Part shown: piece after piece, positions 32,273 through 41,020 of the stretch
Layout: every line of letters begins with the position of its first letter
Numbering within the stretch: the first letter of the stretch is position 1
Origin: Lachnospiraceae bacterium UBA7054
GTDB lineage: Bacteria > Bacillota > Clostridia > Lachnospirales > Lachnospiraceae
Assembly: GCA_002492725.1 (NCBI GenBank)
Contig: DLAF01000064.1
Coordinates: 1-44,535 of the forward strand
Direction: 5' to 3'
Length of the DNA stretch: 44,535 nucleotides
Notes under the pieces: model-generated
What the model was told of the DNA's origin: nothing
Seen by the model: the letters and a program-made list of their open reading frames with translations, nothing else
Databases searched by the model: none
Translations under genes and position numbers: made by a program

Positions 32273-33034
32273 ATGACAGGAATCTATTTCAGCGGAACAG
32301 GAAATTCCAGACATGCAGTGGAAGTATTTCTGCATGAATACGACAGAACGGCGAAGGATTACCCGATTGAGGATGTGGCTGTTGTTGAATACATAAAAAC
32401 AGCAGAAGAACTGGTTTTTGCCTATTCGGTACAGTACAGCAATCTTCCGAAAATGGTTGCGGATTTTGTAGATGATAATCAGCATCTGTGGCAGGGGAAA
32501 AAAGTATTTATCATAGCGACGATGGGATTATTCAGCGGAGACGGCGCGGGGATGCTGGGACGGAGACTGCAGAAGTATGGAGCGCAGATAATCGGCGGGC
32601 TTCACCTTAAAATGCCCGACAGCATAGCGGATGTGGCGGCATTAAAGCGCCCGTTTGAAAAGAACAAAAAGCTGGTTCGGCAGGCAGAGCAAAAGATTTG
32701 CAAGACGTTACACGCTATAAAAAATGGCAAACCGCCGCAGGAAGGGATTGGATTTTGGTATCGATTGGCAGGATTATTTGGACAGCGACTTTATTTCTAT
32801 CATAAGACAGCCAAATATTCGGACCGATTAAAGATTGATGACCACCGTTGTATTGGATGCGGTAAATGCGCAGATGCATGCCCGATGAAAAATCTATACG
32901 TGGAGGATGGCAGGGCGGTGGCGAAGGATAGATGTACGATGTGTTATCGCTGCATTAATCTTTGTCCAAAACAGGCGATTACATTGATTGGGAAAAAGGT
33001 GCTCGAACAAGGGACAATAGAAAAGTATTTGTAA
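32273..33034 (+). CDS. EFR1-type ferredoxin: flavodoxin-like domain plus two 4Fe-4S clusters
   Basis: 253 aa. The N-terminal flavodoxin-like domain starts with IYFSGTGNSRHAVEVF, the phosphate-binding loop for FMN. The C-terminal dicluster ferredoxin has CIGCGKCADACP (from about residue 194) and CTMCYRCINLCP (from about 222). These proteins are common electron carriers in Clostridia, with unknown partners. A loop of basic residues (about 130-190) separates the domains. It lies between the HAD hydrolase and the AraC regulator, all on the same strand with short gaps. Confidence 0.9.
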   Translation: MTGIYFSGTGNSRHAVEVFLHEYDRTAKDYPIEDVAVVEYIKTAEELVFAYSVQYSNLPKMVADFVDDNQHLWQGKKVFIIATMGLFSGDGAGMLGRRLQKYGAQIIGGLHLKMPDSIADVAALKRPFEKNKKLVRQAEQKICKTLHAIKNGKPPQEGIGFWYRLAGLFGQRLYFYHKTAKYSDRLKIDDHRCIGCGKCADACPMKNLYVEDGRAVAKDRCTMCYRCINLCPKQAITLIGKKVLEQGTIEKYL

Positions 33035-33065
33035 GAGCAGGCAGGGGATTGAAAAGGAGAAAAAT

Positions 33066-33683
33066 ATGCAAAACAGTATTGCATATAGTCAAAAGAATGA
33101 GCATATAGAATGTATTTATTATAGGAATGCCCTGCTTTCTTATCCCTCGCATACACATAGCAGCCACGTTACTTTCGGTTACGTTTTAAAAGGGAAAGTA
33201 GGTATCATGTTTGACGGGAAAAGGAAGTGCTATTATGCGGGGGAGCATTTTATCATTCCACCGGATACTTCTCATGCGATTGAGACAGTAGATGATACAC
33301 CTTATTCCATGGTATGTTTTTGCGTGGCTGCCGGTATGGCATCTTCTGATGGGGACAGCGGGAATACGGTGGGTGTCAAACGGTTGAAACAGATGATTTT
33401 GGAATCACCTGAAAATGTTTTTTCTATTGAAGACATGGCACACCATATCGGTATCAGTCCCTATCATATGATTCGCCGGTTTAAGGCGGCCTGCGGCTTA
33501 ACGCCGCATCAGTTTCAGATACAGTGTCGGGTGAGAAAGGCACAGAAATTATTGGAGCAGGGAGAAAGCGTGACCGAAGTAGCTTACGCCACGGGATTTT
33601 GCGACCAAAGCCACTTCGATCGGTGTTTTCAAAAGATTGTCAGACTTACGCCGAGGGAATATAAGCATTGCCTGCGGCGGTGA
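33066..33683 (+). CDS. AraC-family transcriptional regulator with cupin N-terminus
   Basis: 205 aa. The N-terminal cupin-like sensor domain (about 10-100) shows SYPSHTHSSHVTFGYVLKG and GEHFIIPPDTSHAIE. The C-terminal double helix-turn-helix domain includes DMAHHIGISPYHMIRRFKAA and VAYATGFCDQSHFDRCFQK. Ligand and targets are unknown; the convergent cupin gene and the upstream EFR1 gene are candidates. It ends 15 nt from the convergent cupin gene. Confidence 0.92.
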   Translation: MQNSIAYSQKNEHIECIYYRNALLSYPSHTHSSHVTFGYVLKGKVGIMFDGKRKCYYAGEHFIIPPDTSHAIETVDDTPYSMVCFCVAAGMASSDGDSGNTVGVKRLKQMILESPENVFSIEDMAHHIGISPYHMIRRFKAACGLTPHQFQIQCRVRKAQKLLEQGESVTEVAYATGFCDQSHFDRCFQKIVRLTPREYKHCLRR

Positions 33684-33697
33684 ATTGCTGTCGTATC

Positions 33698-34087
33698 CTA
33701 TAACAGTGCCGGTATAAATTTGGCGAACAGGAAAAGGCCGTTTCCTCCGGCAGTCACTTCGTGTGGTATGCCGGCAGGCAGGATAGAAATGACACCTGTG
33801 GCATAAGAAATGGCAGTGCCGTCGTTGATACAGATGCCGGAGCCGGCAATTACTTCGTGCGTTTCCAATTGCGTTTTGTGGACATGGTTTTCTATCGTTT
33901 TGTCAGGTGCGATGCGGACAAGATGATAGCTGAATTGTCCAGCCGTTTGTTTGGCGGTGACGATGTGCTTAAGCTCCACGCCGTCAAATTCAGGGTGTTT
34001 TGTCCAGGGAATGTCTGCGAATTTTACGGTTGATGACGGCAGTCTGAGGGTGCCGTTGTCAAATGCGTCAAATAAATTACTGTTCAT
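33698..34087 (-). CDS. Cupin-domain protein
   Basis: 129 aa, minus strand. The single beta-barrel cupin has the metal motif region ENHVHKTQLETHEVIAG (His, His, Glu, His) and the second motif ILPAGIPHEVTAGG. The SD AAGGAGG is well placed before the ATG on the minus strand. It converges with the AraC regulator and diverges from the GNAT gene. Function unknown; small cupins of this type are often tied to AraC-controlled sugar or antibiotic responses. Confidence 0.88.
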   Translation of the reverse strand: MNSNLFDAFDNGTLRLPSSTVKFADIPWTKHPEFDGVELKHIVTAKQTAGQFSYHLVRIAPDKTIENHVHKTQLETHEVIAGSGICINDGTAISYATGVISILPAGIPHEVTAGGNGLFLFAKFIPALL

Positions 34088-34211
34088 AAAGATGACCTCC
34101 TTTTTTGATTAGCTTAATGATAAAGGAAGCAAAGAGGCGGCGATTGGATAAAATTGCGGTATGATAAAAGAGGGAGGCTTACTATCTGGGAAGAATTATA
34201 AAGGAGAAGTT

Positions 34212-34703
34212 ATGGAAAAGGAAATGACCACCGGTAAAACAGTTAGCAGAGTGAAAATAACGATTGAAAGAGCAGATATAAATGATTTGCAAAAAATACT
34301 TGATCTCCAATATCTTGCATATCAAAGTGAAGCCAAACTTTTTAATGATTCCAATATTCCGCCGTTAAGACAGACTTTAGCCGAGTTAGAAAGCGAATAC
34401 CAAAATGGCATTGTTTTGAAAGCAGTAGATGAACACAATGTCATAATAGGTTCCGTCAGAGCCCGTTATGATAGGGGTACTGTTTATATAGGGAAACTAA
34501 TGGTACATCCCGAAAAGCAAGGTCTGGGAATAGGAACACAGCTTTTGCTTGCGATTGAAAACGAATATCTGAAACAAAGGTATGAACTTTTTACAAGTTC
34601 TAAAAGTACAAAAAATATAGAATTATATAAGAATTTGGGATATCAAATCTTTCGTGAAGAACAAATTACCGACGAATTAATATTTGTATACCTGGAAAAA
34701 TAA
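34212..34703 (+). CDS. GNAT-family N-acetyltransferase
   Basis: 163 aa. The acetyl-CoA binding loop is in YIGKLMVHPEKQGLGIGTQL. The substrate-binding N-terminal part begins ITIERADINDLQKILDLQ, and the C-terminus YKNLGYQIFREEQ is typical of the fold. ATG 34212 has AAGGAG 6 nt upstream; the in-frame ATG at 34161 lacks an SD. The gene is richer in A and T than its neighbours, which may point to recent acquisition. Substrate unknown. Confidence 0.85.
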   Translation: MEKEMTTGKTVSRVKITIERADINDLQKILDLQYLAYQSEAKLFNDSNIPPLRQTLAELESEYQNGIVLKAVDEHNVIIGSVRARYDRGTVYIGKLMVHPEKQGLGIGTQLLLAIENEYLKQRYELFTSSKSTKNIELYKNLGYQIFREEQITDELIFVYLEK

Positions 34704-34815
34704 ATTATTTTCTTTGCGGTAGAGGATGCCGTCTAAAGTTAAAGACTTGTTAAGAATTTCTATGATATGATTCAGAACATAGAGAAAATCAAACGCGAGA
34801 AAAGAGGGATACACT

Positions 34816-37167
34816 ATGTTCTGGAGGATATTGAAAAAAGACCTGAAACGCAAAAAGACCATGAACATCATCCTGCTGCTGTTTGTCATTTTGTGTTCCA
34901 TGTTTGCAGCGGCAGCGGTGAACAATATTATAGCTGTGACCGGCGGTATTGAGCATTATTTCGATGCGGCGAATGTTCCCGATATCACCGTGATGACCCT
35001 GGGGGAAAACGACGCCGAAGAAAGGATTGGAAAGCTTGCCTGCGTCAGGGAGATAAAGACCGAGCATTGGCTGAGTGTAGCCAGTTCGAGTTTCAGGCAT
35101 AACGGAAAGAAACTCGATAATTTTACGAATTCCGCCCAATTGATTTCCGATCGTGAAATGGCAGTTAACTATTTCGATGAAAACAATAACATCATCGAAA
35201 GTGTGGACAAGGGTTGCTTTTATGCCAGCGCTCCTTTTTTACAGGACATTACGATAAAAGAGGGCGACAAGGTGGAGCTTACTGTCGGTGACTGTCATCT
35301 TACCCTTCAGTTTATGGGTCGGTTTAAGGGTGCGCTGTTCCGTTCGGGAAAAGCGGATGCCCCGTATCTTATCATAAACTCTGCTGACTATGACTATCTT
35401 GACAAGGACGAAGCCACTCATATCCTGGATTACAAGCTGCTTTGTATCAATACATCAGATGTGGATGAAATCAAGAAACTTGCAAAGAACTATGACCGTG
35501 TATTTGTCTTCACACGGGAAGAAAACAAGAGTATTTATCTCTATGATATGCTCTTGGCTTATGCCTTAATGATAATCAGCGTTGTGCTGATGTTCACAGC
35601 TTTTGTGGTGCTGCGTTTCACGATAGGCTTTACGATTAATGAGGAATTTCGTGAGATTGGTGTGATGAAGGCAGTCGGTATTGATAACGCCAGTATCAGA
35701 AGCCTGTATATTGTCAAATATCTTGCCATTGCCGTGGCTGGCGCACTGATAGGATATTTTTGTTCCATTCCGCTCGGGGATGGGATGATGAAAACCGTAT
35801 CGGAAAATATGGTTCTTGGCAGCGAGAACGGCACTATGATAGGGCTTTTCAGCTCTGCGGCGGTAGTTATGATGATCCTGCTGTTCTGTTACAGCTGCAC
35901 ACGCAGAGTCAATCAACTCTCACCGATTGATGCGGTAAGAAACGGGCAGACGGGAGAGCGCTTCCGAAAAAGAAGCCTTATGCGCTTAGGACATTCAAAG
36001 CTGCCGCAGGCTGTATTTTTCCCGGTCAATGATGTATGCAGCTCACCGAAGCAGTTTTCTATCATAACGGTTGTGTTCACGCTCTGTATGCTGCTTATGA
36101 CGATCATGTCCAATTTTGAGTTGACATTAAAAAGTGAAAAGCTGCTGCGCTTCTTCGATGTACCCTCAAGTGAAGCGCATATTATAAATGCCGAAATATT
36201 GGGAGAGGTCATGGCGGATTCGAGTACGCATAAGCAGATTATCGCAGATACCGAAAAACTCCTTGCTGATAACGGAATGCCCGGTAAATGCACAATGACG
36301 ATAGGAGCGCAGTTTGAAACATCACACGAAGACAAAACGGAAACGGTTAATTTCCGCGTCATGAAAGGGGAAACAAATGACACGTTCCATGTAGACGAAG
36401 GCAGCGCTCCACAGAAGACGGATGAGATCGCCGTAACGGCAGGCACCCTCGATCACCTGGGTGCAGAGATCGGCGACAGGGTAACGGCGGTAATCAATGA
36501 GAAAGAGTATGAGTTTATCATCACGGGAACATTTTCTACGTTCGCCAACGCCACTAACGCCGCTTTTCTATATAAAGATTTTGACTTCGGACATCAGGAG
36601 GCAAGCAATGTGATGGGCGTGCAGATACACTTTGACGGCAGTCCCGACAAGGAGCAGATTAATCAAAAGATTGAAAAGTTGAGAAGCCTGCTCGAAACGG
36701 ATAAGGTGTATTCGACCCCGGATTACATCAATCATTTTACGGGAATGTCCGATACGGTGAATGCGACTAAAAAAATGATGATGGTTATTACAGTGATCGT
36801 AACGGCATTGATTGTCATACTCATGGAGCGTTCGTTCCTCTCAAAGGAAAAGAGCGAAATTGCACTGATGAAAGCGCTGGGGATTCCTAACAGCAGCATT
36901 GTTGCACAGCATACACTGCGGTTTGTCATCGTATCGGTGATAGCCTGCATCGTTTCTTCGGCGGCGCTTATGCCAATCAGCAACGTAATGATGAATTGGA
37001 TCGGTAACATGATCGGCGATATATCAGGCTTGCAATGCGATTTTAATCCGCTGGAAATATTTGTGGTCTGCCCGGCAATTCTCATCGGCGTGACCGCCAT
37101 CGGCTCATTCCTGACAGCGCTTTATACAAAAACAATCAAGGCTTCCGATACGGCAAGCATAGAATAA
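34816..37167 (+). CDS. ABC transporter permease, FtsX-type, two-domain
   Basis: 783 aa. An N-terminal helix (about 15-35) is followed by an extracytoplasmic domain (40-240), three helices of a first FtsX domain (about 245-365; VLRFTIGFTINEEFREIGVMKAVGI), a second extracytoplasmic domain (about 420-640) and a second FtsX helix set (about 650-775; SEIALMKALGIPNSS). The arrangement is like large MacB/BceB-type permeases that move lipids or expel antimicrobial peptides. It is the first gene of a four-gene unit with an ATPase and a two-component system. The SD is AGAGGG. Confidence 0.9.
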   Translation: MFWRILKKDLKRKKTMNIILLLFVILCSMFAAAAVNNIIAVTGGIEHYFDAANVPDITVMTLGENDAEERIGKLACVREIKTEHWLSVASSSFRHNGKKLDNFTNSAQLISDREMAVNYFDENNNIIESVDKGCFYASAPFLQDITIKEGDKVELTVGDCHLTLQFMGRFKGALFRSGKADAPYLIINSADYDYLDKDEATHILDYKLLCINTSDVDEIKKLAKNYDRVFVFTREENKSIYLYDMLLAYALMIISVVLMFTAFVVLRFTIGFTINEEFREIGVMKAVGIDNASIRSLYIVKYLAIAVAGALIGYFCSIPLGDGMMKTVSENMVLGSENGTMIGLFSSAAVVMMILLFCYSCTRRVNQLSPIDAVRNGQTGERFRKRSLMRLGHSKLPQAVFFPVNDVCSSPKQFSIITVVFTLCMLLMTIMSNFELTLKSEKLLRFFDVPSSEAHIINAEILGEVMADSSTHKQIIADTEKLLADNGMPGKCTMTIGAQFETSHEDKTETVNFRVMKGETNDTFHVDEGSAPQKTDEIAVTAGTLDHLGAEIGDRVTAVINEKEYEFIITGTFSTFANATNAAFLYKDFDFGHQEASNVMGVQIHFDGSPDKEQINQKIEKLRSLLETDKVYSTPDYINHFTGMSDTVNATKKMMMVITVIVTALIVILMERSFLSKEKSEIALMKALGIPNSSIVAQHTLRFVIVSVIACIVSSAALMPISNVMMNWIGNMIGDISGLQCDFNPLEIFVVCPAILIGVTAIGSFLTALYTKTIKASDTASIE

Positions 37168-37180
37168 GGAGGATTTTAGA

Positions 37181-37951
37181 ATGAATACAGTTTTACTGGC
37201 AAAGGGACTTTGCAAGACCTATATCGTGAACAAATGTCAAAATAATGTATTGAAAAACGTCGATCTGACGATTGGCGAGGGCGAAATGGTAGCGGTCATG
37301 GGGCCCTCCGGCTCGGGCAAAAGCACACTGCTCTACTGCGTTTCGGGAATGGACAAAGCGACCGCGGGCGAGGTGTTCTTTAACGGAAGGGAAACGGCAA
37401 AGCTTGGCGATCGAGAGCTTGCAAGGCTCAGACTGGACGAAATGGGATTTATTTTTCAGCAGATGTACATGATGAAAAATCTTTCGGTACTTGATAATAT
37501 CATTTTCCCTGCGGTAAAATCAAAAAAGAATATGGAGAGCCGCAGACAGACCGAGGAGCGTGGCAGAGCACTCATGCGCAGACTCGGCATCGACGATGTG
37601 GGCGGCAATGATATTAACGAGGTGTCGGGCGGACAGCTTCAGAGGGCCTGTATCTGCCGCAGTATGATAAACAATCCCAAGATGATCTTTGCCGACGAGC
37701 CGACAGGCGCATTAAACCGCGCAAGCTCTGACGAGGTCATGAACGAACTGCTCTCCTTAAACCGTGACGGTACGACGGTTATGTGCGTGACCCACGATGC
37801 AAAGGTTGCCGCCAAGTGCAGCAGGGTACTTTACCTTGTGGACGGCGGTATCGTTGGTGAAAAAGAAATGGGACATTTTGACGGCGGTGACAGGGAGCTT
37901 CGTGACCGTGAAAGAGAGCTGAACAACTGGCTTATGGAACAGGGCTGGTAA
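37181..37951 (+). CDS. ABC transporter ATP-binding protein (MacB/LolD-like)
   Basis: 256 aa. Walker A is GPSGSGKST (41-49), the Q-loop is FIFQQMYMM, the signature is VSGGQLQRA, Walker B is MIFADEPTGALN, and the H-loop is CVTHDAKVA. It drives the FtsX-type permease encoded 13 nt upstream. The C-terminal tail (GDRELRDRERELNNWLMEQGW) is charged and helical. SD AAGGAGG. Confidence 0.95.
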   Translation: MNTVLLAKGLCKTYIVNKCQNNVLKNVDLTIGEGEMVAVMGPSGSGKSTLLYCVSGMDKATAGEVFFNGRETAKLGDRELARLRLDEMGFIFQQMYMMKNLSVLDNIIFPAVKSKKNMESRRQTEERGRALMRRLGIDDVGGNDINEVSGGQLQRACICRSMINNPKMIFADEPTGALNRASSDEVMNELLSLNRDGTTVMCVTHDAKVAAKCSRVLYLVDGGIVGEKEMGHFDGGDRELRDRERELNNWLMEQGW

Positions 37952-37978
37952 TACTGTGAGAAAGGTATGGTTATTTTT

Positions 37979-38641
37979 ATGACCGATATTCTGATAGTAG
38001 AAGACGATAAGGAACTGGCCGGCCTGCTGACTGATTTTCTGCGTGATGAGGGCTATACTGTGTCAAACACAGGCAGCGGAGAGCGTGCAGTGCAGCTCTT
38101 TGAACGATATGGCGCAAGGCTTGTGGTGCTTGACATCAATCTCCCCGATGTAAACGGCTTTGCAGTCTGCTCTAAACTTCGGGAACATGCGGATACGCCG
38201 ATACTGATTATAAGCTCAAGGACAGGCAGGGAGGATAAGCTGAACGGCTTTGACCTCGGTGCCGACGATTATATTGAAAAGCCTTATGACATTGATATTC
38301 TGATCGCCAAGATCAAGGGGATATTCAAACGGCGGTATCAGCGTGATATATTGTCGGCGGACGGCGTGACACTCAATCTTGCGGATAAAACTGCGGTCAT
38401 CGACGGAAAACCCATGGAACTGCCGGCAAAGGAATTTGACCTGTTAGCGCTTCTGATCGAGAATCAGGGTAAAACCCTGAAAAAAGAGTACCTGTTTGGC
38501 ACTGTTTGGGGCAGCGACAGCGATTCGGAGCTGCAAACGCTCCATGTGCATATCAACCGCCTTCGCCAAAAACTCGGTGATGATCCTAAGAATGCCAAAC
38601 GTTTGTTGACTGTCTGGGGTGTGGGGTATAAGTTTGTATGA
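37979..38641 (+). CDS. OmpR-family response regulator
   Basis: 220 aa. The receiver has acidic residues D9/D10, phospho-acceptor D52 in VVLDINLPD and the Lys of DDYIEKPYD. The winged-helix DNA-binding domain (about 125-220) has ELPAKEFDLLALLIENQG and VHINRLRQKL. The start is ambiguous: ATG 37967 is only 1-2 nt from GAGAAAGG and ATG 37979 is 13 nt away; the latter gives the usual MTDILIVEDD. It overlaps the kinase gene by 4 nt and probably controls the adjacent transporter. Confidence 0.93.
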   Translation: MTDILIVEDDKELAGLLTDFLRDEGYTVSNTGSGERAVQLFERYGARLVVLDINLPDVNGFAVCSKLREHADTPILIISSRTGREDKLNGFDLGADDYIEKPYDIDILIAKIKGIFKRRYQRDILSADGVTLNLADKTAVIDGKPMELPAKEFDLLALLIENQGKTLKKEYLFGTVWGSDSDSELQTLHVHINRLRQKLGDDPKNAKRLLTVWGVGYKFV

Positions 38642-39855
38642 GGGCTTTCCGAAGACTGTGTATTGTGGTGATTACTGTATTTCTTTTTCTGACGGCGGTA
38701 TTGAATCTGCTTCTTGTGGGAGTGAAAGACAGAAATGAAGGCATTTATCGTGTGGAAGCCAAGCGCTTGGCAGATGAAATAGCGGAAACAGGCGAGTTTG
38801 AGCTTGAAAAATATCCCCACATTACGGGGGTGTCGGGGGCTGATGACGGCGAATTGTACACCTCCGATGAGCATTATCTGATCATAGAAGCAGGCGGTAC
38901 ACTATATCGTGTGGAGTATATTGTCGGAAACGGACAGCTTAGCATTGTGGTAATAAATTGTGTACTTGGTGTGCTGCTCCTGCTGATCATTGGTCTTTTG
39001 TATTATATCCGAAGACATATCATTGTGCCATTCTGCAGGCTGAACGATGTTCCGAAAGAGCTTGCAAGGGGCAATCTTGCGGTTCCGATACCAGAGGAAA
39101 AAAGCCGTTTCTTGGGAAAATTCACATGGGGTGTGAATCTTTTGCGTGAGAGTATCGAGGATACACGCAAAAAAGAAATCACAATGCAGAGGGATAAAAA
39201 ACTCTTGCTGCTCTCCCTTTCCCACGACATCAAAACGCCTTTGTCGGCAATCAAGCTGAATGCCAAGGCACTTGCCAGGGGATTATATAAGGACGAGGAA
39301 AAACGACGTGCTGCCGCAGAGAGCATCAATACCCGTGCAGATGAGATAGAGCGTTTTGTCAGCGAGATTACAAAGGCGGCAGGCGAGGACTTTATGAGCT
39401 TTGAGGTCACACAGGGGGAGGCTTTCCTAAGCGTTATCATCACAAGAATAGAGGAAAGATATGCTCCGCAGCTTGCCATGTCGGGAACGGAGTTTGCGAT
39501 TCAAAAAATGGATGACTGCATTCTTTCCTGCGATCCCGACCGTCTTGCGGAGTGCCTGCAAAACCTGATTGATAATGCAATCAAATACGGTGACGGCAGA
39601 CGCATTGCAATCAGCTTTGACAAAATGGACGGCTGTGAGCTGATCACGATATCAAACACGGGCTGTACGCTTGAAGTAAAAGAACTGCCGCAGATATTCG
39701 AGAGCTTTCATCGTGGAAATAATGCAAACAATGTGCAGGGCAACGGGCTCGGACTTTTCATATGCCGCAGGCTGATGGGGCTTATGAACGGAGAGGTATA
39801 TGCTGATATTCGTGACCAATGCTTTTATATAACGCTTGTTGTGAAAATGGCGTAA
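38638..39855 (+). CDS. Sensor histidine kinase
   Basis: 405 aa. Two membrane helices (about 7-27 and 102-124) bracket a short sensor loop of ~75 residues, followed by a HAMP-like linker, the HisKA domain with H196 in LSLSHDIKTPLSA, and the ATPase domain with CLQNLIDNAIKYGDGR and GNGLGLFICRRLMG. The small sensor loop fits kinases that detect their signal through the neighbouring transporter, as in Bce-type modules. The start overlaps the regulator stop as ATGA. Confidence 0.93.
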   Translation: MRAFRRLCIVVITVFLFLTAVLNLLLVGVKDRNEGIYRVEAKRLADEIAETGEFELEKYPHITGVSGADDGELYTSDEHYLIIEAGGTLYRVEYIVGNGQLSIVVINCVLGVLLLLIIGLLYYIRRHIIVPFCRLNDVPKELARGNLAVPIPEEKSRFLGKFTWGVNLLRESIEDTRKKEITMQRDKKLLLLSLSHDIKTPLSAIKLNAKALARGLYKDEEKRRAAAESINTRADEIERFVSEITKAAGEDFMSFEVTQGEAFLSVIITRIEERYAPQLAMSGTEFAIQKMDDCILSCDPDRLAECLQNLIDNAIKYGDGRRIAISFDKMDGCELITISNTGCTLEVKELPQIFESFHRGNNANNVQGNGLGLFICRRLMGLMNGEVYADIRDQCFYITLVVKMA

Positions 39856-39931
39856 AGTGATAGCCGCTTACTCAGGGCGAAAATAAGGGAAAGTTAAGGC
39901 AATTAACAAATAAAGAAACAATGAGCCCCGT

Positions 39932-39960
39932 TTGACATCCCTCACCGAAAATGATACTCT
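39932..39960 (+). promoter_or_regulatory. Promoter of the rhomboid gene
   Basis: TTGACA (39932-39937), 17-bp spacer, TACTCT (39955-39960). The predicted start (about 39966-39968) coincides with the ATG at 39967. Confidence 0.6.
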
Positions 39961-39966
39961 CTACTC

Positions 39967-41004
39967 ATGGATATGTTAACTTTGAACCGATTGGAAGAGC
40001 TGTTTTTTGCGCAGGGGTATGATAAGCTTCCTTCAAACCTTCCCGAATTTAATTTTTACTGTCACCGTGAAGTGCAGGGGATCAATGTGCTCCATGTGAT
40101 CGACTACAGACAGGGCCTTTATATTTCGGGAGACCAGTATGCGCATTTGAAGGAAAAGATCACAGAATTTTTTGCGAAGAGGGGAGAACCTGAAATTCAC
40201 GTGATGACGCTGATCCTAAGCGAGGATACGGAAAAGGCAAGGCAGCTTTGTGAGCAGGACGCGTTTTGCTGGATCATCGATGCGAGGGCTTTTCGACTGA
40301 TCGTGCACGAGACGCAGGCTTCGGATTTTTACGGCTGGAAAGGGCTTTTGGAAGAATATCTGTTTGCGGCGGCGAGGGAGACTGCGGAAACGACAACGGC
40401 TGATCAGCCCCAAGAGAGGTTTCGATTACCGGCGCCTGTCAGCGCTTTTTTGGTAGCGGTCAATGTAATCGTATTTCTAATATGTACATTTACGGGAGAT
40501 TTGTTATATAATAAGGGTGCCTTTGGCGTGACCGAATTGCTGCAAGGCGATATATACCGTCTGTTTACGAGTATGTTTTTGCACGGAAGCGTGCAGCATC
40601 TTTTCAGTAATATGATTGTTTTGTATTATGTGGGAGAGATGGTGGAACGGGAGCTGGGGCCTTTTCCGTATGCCGTGCTTTATCTGCTTTCCGGTCTTGC
40701 GGGGAATATTTTTTCTGCGGGATATGAGCTTATGACGGGGAATTTTGGCAGTTCGGTGGGAGCCAGCGGCGCGGTATTCGGCGTGGAGGGGGCACTTTTG
40801 CTTCTGGTGATGCTGCATCGGGGAAGACTTTCCACCATGACGGTCGGCAGGGTAGCATTTGCAATCGCCTTTTCCCTTTACTGTGGATTTACCAGCGTCG
40901 GTGTCAATAATGCCGCTCATGTGGGCGGCGTTTTGATGGGTTTTTTTACGGCGGCAATTATCGCCGCGATTAAGAGCCGGAATAAATTTTCTGAACACGG
41001 ATAA
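39967..41004 (+). CDS. Rhomboid-family intramembrane serine protease, possibly translated from a leaderless mRNA
   Basis: 345 aa. A cytoplasmic N-terminal domain of about 150 residues precedes six membrane helices. The catalytic dyad is S267 in GASGAVFG and H318 in AAHVGGVLMG; the oxyanion helpers are in LHGSVQHLFSNM. Rhomboids cleave membrane proteins within or near their transmembrane segments; the substrate is unknown. There is no SD before ATG 39967 or the in-frame ATG 39973, and the -10 box ends 6 nt upstream. It precedes the flavodoxin-SCP2 gene by 16 nt. Confidence 0.92.
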   Translation: MDMLTLNRLEELFFAQGYDKLPSNLPEFNFYCHREVQGINVLHVIDYRQGLYISGDQYAHLKEKITEFFAKRGEPEIHVMTLILSEDTEKARQLCEQDAFCWIIDARAFRLIVHETQASDFYGWKGLLEEYLFAAARETAETTTADQPQERFRLPAPVSAFLVAVNVIVFLICTFTGDLLYNKGAFGVTELLQGDIYRLFTSMFLHGSVQHLFSNMIVLYYVGEMVERELGPFPYAVLYLLSGLAGNIFSAGYELMTGNFGSSVGASGAVFGVEGALLLLVMLHRGRLSTMTVGRVAFAIAFSLYCGFTSVGVNNAAHVGGVLMGFFTAAIIAAIKSRNKFSEHG

Positions 41005-41020
41005 GAAAGGAATGGGTTTT

